Below, piece after piece: positions 61,735-64,000 of a stretch of DNA of 64,000 nucleotides. Each line of letters begins with the position of its first letter. The stretch's first letter is position 1. The DNA lies in the NCBI RefSeq assembly GCF_050510895.1, contig NZ_JBNINT010000001.1:2480001-2544000 (forward strand). The letters run 5' to 3'. The stretch is from Pannonibacter phragmitetus_B. GTDB taxonomy: Bacteria > Pseudomonadota > Alphaproteobacteria > Rhizobiales > Stappiaceae. The notes beneath the pieces were generated by a model. It had not been told where the DNA came from. It saw only the letters and a program-made list of their open reading frames with translations, and did not search any database. The translations under genes were made by a program, and so were the position numbers.

Positions 61735-62781
61735 ATGTCTTATTCCGGTCCGCAGCCACACAGAGCAGATGTTGAGGGGCAGACCATTGCCCTCGTGCTC
61801 CTTGACCGCTTTTCGATGATAGCCTTCACCTCTGTCGTCGAGCCGCTGCGTCTTGCCAACCGGGTTCTGGGGCGGGATTTCTACCGCTGGAAAACCTATT
61901 CACTGGATGGATCGCCGGTTGCCGCCTCGAATAGCTGCGAAATCAGCGTCAATCACAGCGTCCACGAGCTGGACGATGCGGATATTACCTTGCTGTGCAG
62001 CGGCATTGATGTGGAGCGGCTGCCGCTGGACAAGGAACTGGGGACACGGTTGCGGAAACTGAATGCGCGCGGGCGCACCTTCGGCTCCATCTGCACCGGC
62101 GCCTATTTGCTGGCCCGCTACGGCCTTCTGGAAGGGCGCCGATGCACGCTGCACTGGGAAAACCTCAGGTCCTTCCGTGAAGAGTTTCCCGGCGTGGACG
62201 TATCGTCCGACATTTTCGCCATCGACCGCAACTGTATCACCTGCGGCGGTGGCATGGCCTCACTGGACTTGATGCTGCGCCTGATCGCCATCCGCCACGG
62301 GGCAGCGCTGGCCCATGAAGTGGCGGAAGTGGCCCTCTACCAGAACATGCGCTCGGGCGAGAGTGCACAGCGCCATGACATCGAGGCACGCACCGGGATT
62401 TCAAATGCCAAGATCCTCGAAGCCATCCGCATCATGGATATGCATATCGAAGATCCCCTCTCCTGCCAGCAGCTGGCAATGACGGTGGACCTGTCCCCGC
62501 GCCAGCTGGAGCGGCTGTTCCGGCGGCACTTCAACTGCACGCCGGGACAATATTATCTGAAGCTGCGCCTTGAGACGGCCCGTGACCTTCTGCGGCGCAC
62601 TTCGCGGGCTGTTCTGGATGTGGCAATTGCCTGCGGCTTTGCCTCTACTTCGCATTTCACCAAATGCTACCGGGAACGCTTTCTCGTAACTCCAACGGAA
62701 GAGCGCAACACATATCAGGGCGGCAACCGGGCTTCGCGCAGCACACGCGCGCAGCTGCGGCAGGCAGCCGTACAGGTCTGA
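61735..62781 (+). CDS. GlxA family AraC-type transcriptional regulator
   Basis: 348-residue regulator: a DJ-1/PfpI-like (amidotransferase-fold) ligand-binding domain (about residues 15-210, with SICTGAYLLARYGLLEGRRC holding the pseudo-nucleophile cysteine and CTLHWENL the histidine) joined to a C-terminal AraC DNA-binding domain (LSCQQLAMTVDLSPRQLERL, then VLDVAIACGFASTSHFTKCY). Members regulate choline, carnitine, glycine betaine or arginine catabolism in pseudomonads and rhizobia, but no target can be named here. ATG 61735 is used; GTG 61723 in frame is possible. Nothing downstream is an evident target. Confidence 0.88.
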   Translation: MSYSGPQPHRADVEGQTIALVLLDRFSMIAFTSVVEPLRLANRVLGRDFYRWKTYSLDGSPVAASNSCEISVNHSVHELDDADITLLCSGIDVERLPLDKELGTRLRKLNARGRTFGSICTGAYLLARYGLLEGRRCTLHWENLRSFREEFPGVDVSSDIFAIDRNCITCGGGMASLDLMLRLIAIRHGAALAHEVAEVALYQNMRSGESAQRHDIEARTGISNAKILEAIRIMDMHIEDPLSCQQLAMTVDLSPRQLERLFRRHFNCTPGQYYLKLRLETARDLLRRTSRAVLDVAIACGFASTSHFTKCYRERFLVTPTEERNTYQGGNRASRSTRAQLRQAAVQV

Positions 62782-62903
62782 GCCCGAGTGACAGACCTGA
62801 GACTGTGAGAGCCGCATCCGTCCGGCAAGCTGGTACGGCAATTTTCACGTTATGCGCGCATGATTTATCCTTATGCGCCAGTTTTTACCTTTTCCTTAGC
62901 GAG

Positions 62904-62976
62904 TTGACCTAATCTCCTGAGCCGTAGCCTTGGGAGCACGCATTATCTTTAGGTGCCTTGTCTGACGTTAGGTCAA
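62904..62976. promoter_or_regulatory. Widely spaced 9-bp inverted repeat
   Basis: TTGACCTAA (62904-62912) and TTAGGTCAA (62968-62976) are exact reverse complements separated by 55 nt, in an AT-rich stretch about 100-170 nt before the gene at 63071. The centres are 64 bp apart, about six helical turns. The arrangement suits two half-operators for a looping regulator, or a long-range hairpin in the leader. No regulator can be named. Confidence 0.4.
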
Positions 62977-63070
62977 AAAAGCGAATTGCCTAAAATTTTA
63001 ATAGCTTCCTTTACCCAGCCTTGGACGGGAAAAGGCTACTCTAATTTTATTCATATTGCGGAGAGTTCCC

Positions 63071-63556
63071 ATGCGCCTCCTTCCTGCTATTTTTGCCAGC
63101 GTTGTTTTTTTCATCTCAATTATTCAAGGTTCATCAACAGTTTCTGCGGAAACGGCAATCCTCACGATTGATGGGAACGTACCCTCTGGACCCATCTCCA
63201 TGAGCATGAACGAAATTGAGGCGCTGGGGCTGGAGAGCATGACCACCGTGACGCCCTGGCATGATGGCGTGGTAACTTTTGAGGGGGTGCCCTTTGCCAA
63301 GCTTATGGCCCATGCAGGCGTGAAAGGCGGCATGGTCGAAGTGATGGCGCTCAACAGCTACTTCGTCCAAATGCCGTTTGAGGACGTCATCCAGGCGAAA
63401 GGACTTCTGGCGACGCGGCAGAACGGCAAGTACATGCCGGTGGCCGACAAAGGTCCCCTTTTCCTGATTTTCCCATTCAGTGACAGACCTGATCTCAAAA
63501 CGGAAAGCTACTATTCGCGCGCGGTCTGGCAGATCCGCCAGATTACTATCAGGTAA
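63071..63556 (+). CDS. Exported protein with oxidoreductase molybdopterin-domain fold
   Basis: 161-residue protein beginning MRLLPAIFASVVFFISIIQG, a signal peptide with cleavage near TVSAETA. The rest resembles the sulfite-oxidase-type molybdopterin-binding domain (LTIDGNVPSGPISMSMNEIEAL, VTFEGVPFAKLMAHAGV, DKGPLFLIFPFSD, SRAVWQIRQITIR) but lacks the cysteine that binds molybdenum, so it may bind a ligand rather than catalyse. GGAGAG sits before ATG 63071; the upstream in-frame start at 63056 gives a worse signal peptide. It ends 32 nt before a membrane sensor gene, and such pairs suggest a periplasmic signalling partner. Confidence 0.78.
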   Translation: MRLLPAIFASVVFFISIIQGSSTVSAETAILTIDGNVPSGPISMSMNEIEALGLESMTTVTPWHDGVVTFEGVPFAKLMAHAGVKGGMVEVMALNSYFVQMPFEDVIQAKGLLATRQNGKYMPVADKGPLFLIFPFSDRPDLKTESYYSRAVWQIRQITIR

Positions 63557-63588
63557 CAAGCCCTTCCCTCTTACCGGTGACTGTTGCC

Positions 63589-64000
63589 ATGACGATGTGG
63601 TTCCGGCGAATAACTGTATTGCTCTTCATTTGTCTGGCAGCTGCGGCTGTGATCCAGCCTTATATCACTGCGGCCAACCAGAGCGCCGTCATTCAGGCCA
63701 AGCGGTACGATATTGCCTGGACTGGCTTCAACGGCCGTCTGGAGGTCTCGACCCTGCGCGAGCTGGTCGCGCGCTATGTTGCGACGGGTGAAAAGTCCGC
63801 CGCAGATGAGGCGCAACTCTACTATCAGATCATGATTGGCCGGGTGAAGACCTGGGGCTCAGGACAGTTCCGGACGTTTCTAGAGCTGTCCGCCGAGCGA
63901 TTTGCCCGGTTCGAGCAGCTGACAGCTGACCTTGAGGCTCTTGAACCGTTGTTCGACCGGATCGATGATCCTCGCGCACAGCTCGAAATCATGGACCGGA
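63589..64000 (+). CDS. Membrane sensor protein, 3' end beyond the window
   Basis: The first 137 residues are visible. The protein starts MTMWFRRITVLLFICLAAAA with one membrane helix (about residues 6-27), then a mostly helical periplasmic region (ELVARYVATGEKSAADEAQL, TWGSGQFRTFLELSAERFA) without similarity I can name. The layout is that of a sensor kinase or GGDEF/EAL protein whose output domain lies beyond the window. It follows the oxidoreductase-fold gene by 32 nt and is probably in one operon with it. Confidence 0.65.
   Translation, partial: MTMWFRRITVLLFICLAAAAVIQPYITAANQSAVIQAKRYDIAWTGFNGRLEVSTLRELVARYVATGEKSAADEAQLYYQIMIGRVKTWGSGQFRTFLELSAERFARFEQLTADLEALEPLFDRIDDPRAQLEIMDR

Overview
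The window is a high-GC, gene-dense bacterial chromosome segment. It probably comes from an alphaproteobacterium of the Rhizobiales/Hyphomicrobiales, perhaps the Stappiaceae (Pannonibacter/Labrenzia-like). That placement is an inference from the gene families (DUF2865, CreA, PcaHG/PcaB, a GlxA-type AraC regulator, TRAP transporters, globin-coupled chemoreceptor) and was not tested by a search. I see no rRNA, CRISPR array, insertion sequence or prophage. There is one tRNA (Val, anticodon CAC).

Layout. 1-2890: protocatechuate branch of the beta-ketoadipate pathway (pcaH cut by the window edge, pcaG, a strong terminator, pcaB). 3115-12661: LysM protein, LOG-family hydrolase, REC-REC-GGDEF regulator, citramalate synthase, proline iminopeptidase, GFA protein, cysS and an ArsR-type regulator. 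12550-21331: CreA, then a complete kdp potassium-uptake operon with a 27-residue membrane peptide ahead of kdpF. 21398-32783: a ten-gene minus-strand operon (TRAP transporter, IclR regulator, bifunctional hydratase/dehydrogenase, thiolase, two acyl-CoA dehydrogenases, thioesterase, CoA ligase). It forms a whole uptake, activation and beta-oxidation route and resembles the pim pimelate/dicarboxylate clusters. 33258-50387: housekeeping and signalling genes (variant MBL hydrolase, gltX, MFS permease, nadE, response regulator, class II DAHP synthase, CHASE4-like GGDEF, glutathione reductase, rpiA, PilZ chemoreceptor, gph). 50480-52185: tRNA-Val and a globin-coupled chemoreceptor. 52371-60465: the sialic acid region. 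60597-64000: ferredoxin-NADP reductase, a GlxA regulator, and a periplasmic oxidoreductase-fold protein beside a membrane sensor cut by the window edge.

The most interesting part is 52371-60465. A TPR-glycosyltransferase gene runs directly into neuA-neuB-neuC, which is enough to make a CMP-activated nonulosonic acid from UDP-GlcNAc. Converging on it is a two-gene unit whose first gene closely resembles animal CMP-N-acetylneuraminate hydroxylase (CMAH): Rieske centre, metallo-beta-lactamase-like core and the characteristic C-terminal block. A methyltransferase is translationally coupled to it, and a TylF-like O-methyltransferase lies divergently beside it. Together these suggest a bacterium that makes a hydroxylated (Neu5Gc-like) and possibly methylated sialic acid and attaches it to a surface protein such as flagellin.

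A caution for any user: seven conserved genes are clearly broken and one more (the arsR-like gene) is probably broken by single-base frameshifts, nine sites in all. Eight of the nine are one base short in a short homopolymer and one is an apparent extra base. The pattern looks like residual sequencing error rather than real gene decay. Frameshifted genes are listed as pseudogene with their reconstructed spans.
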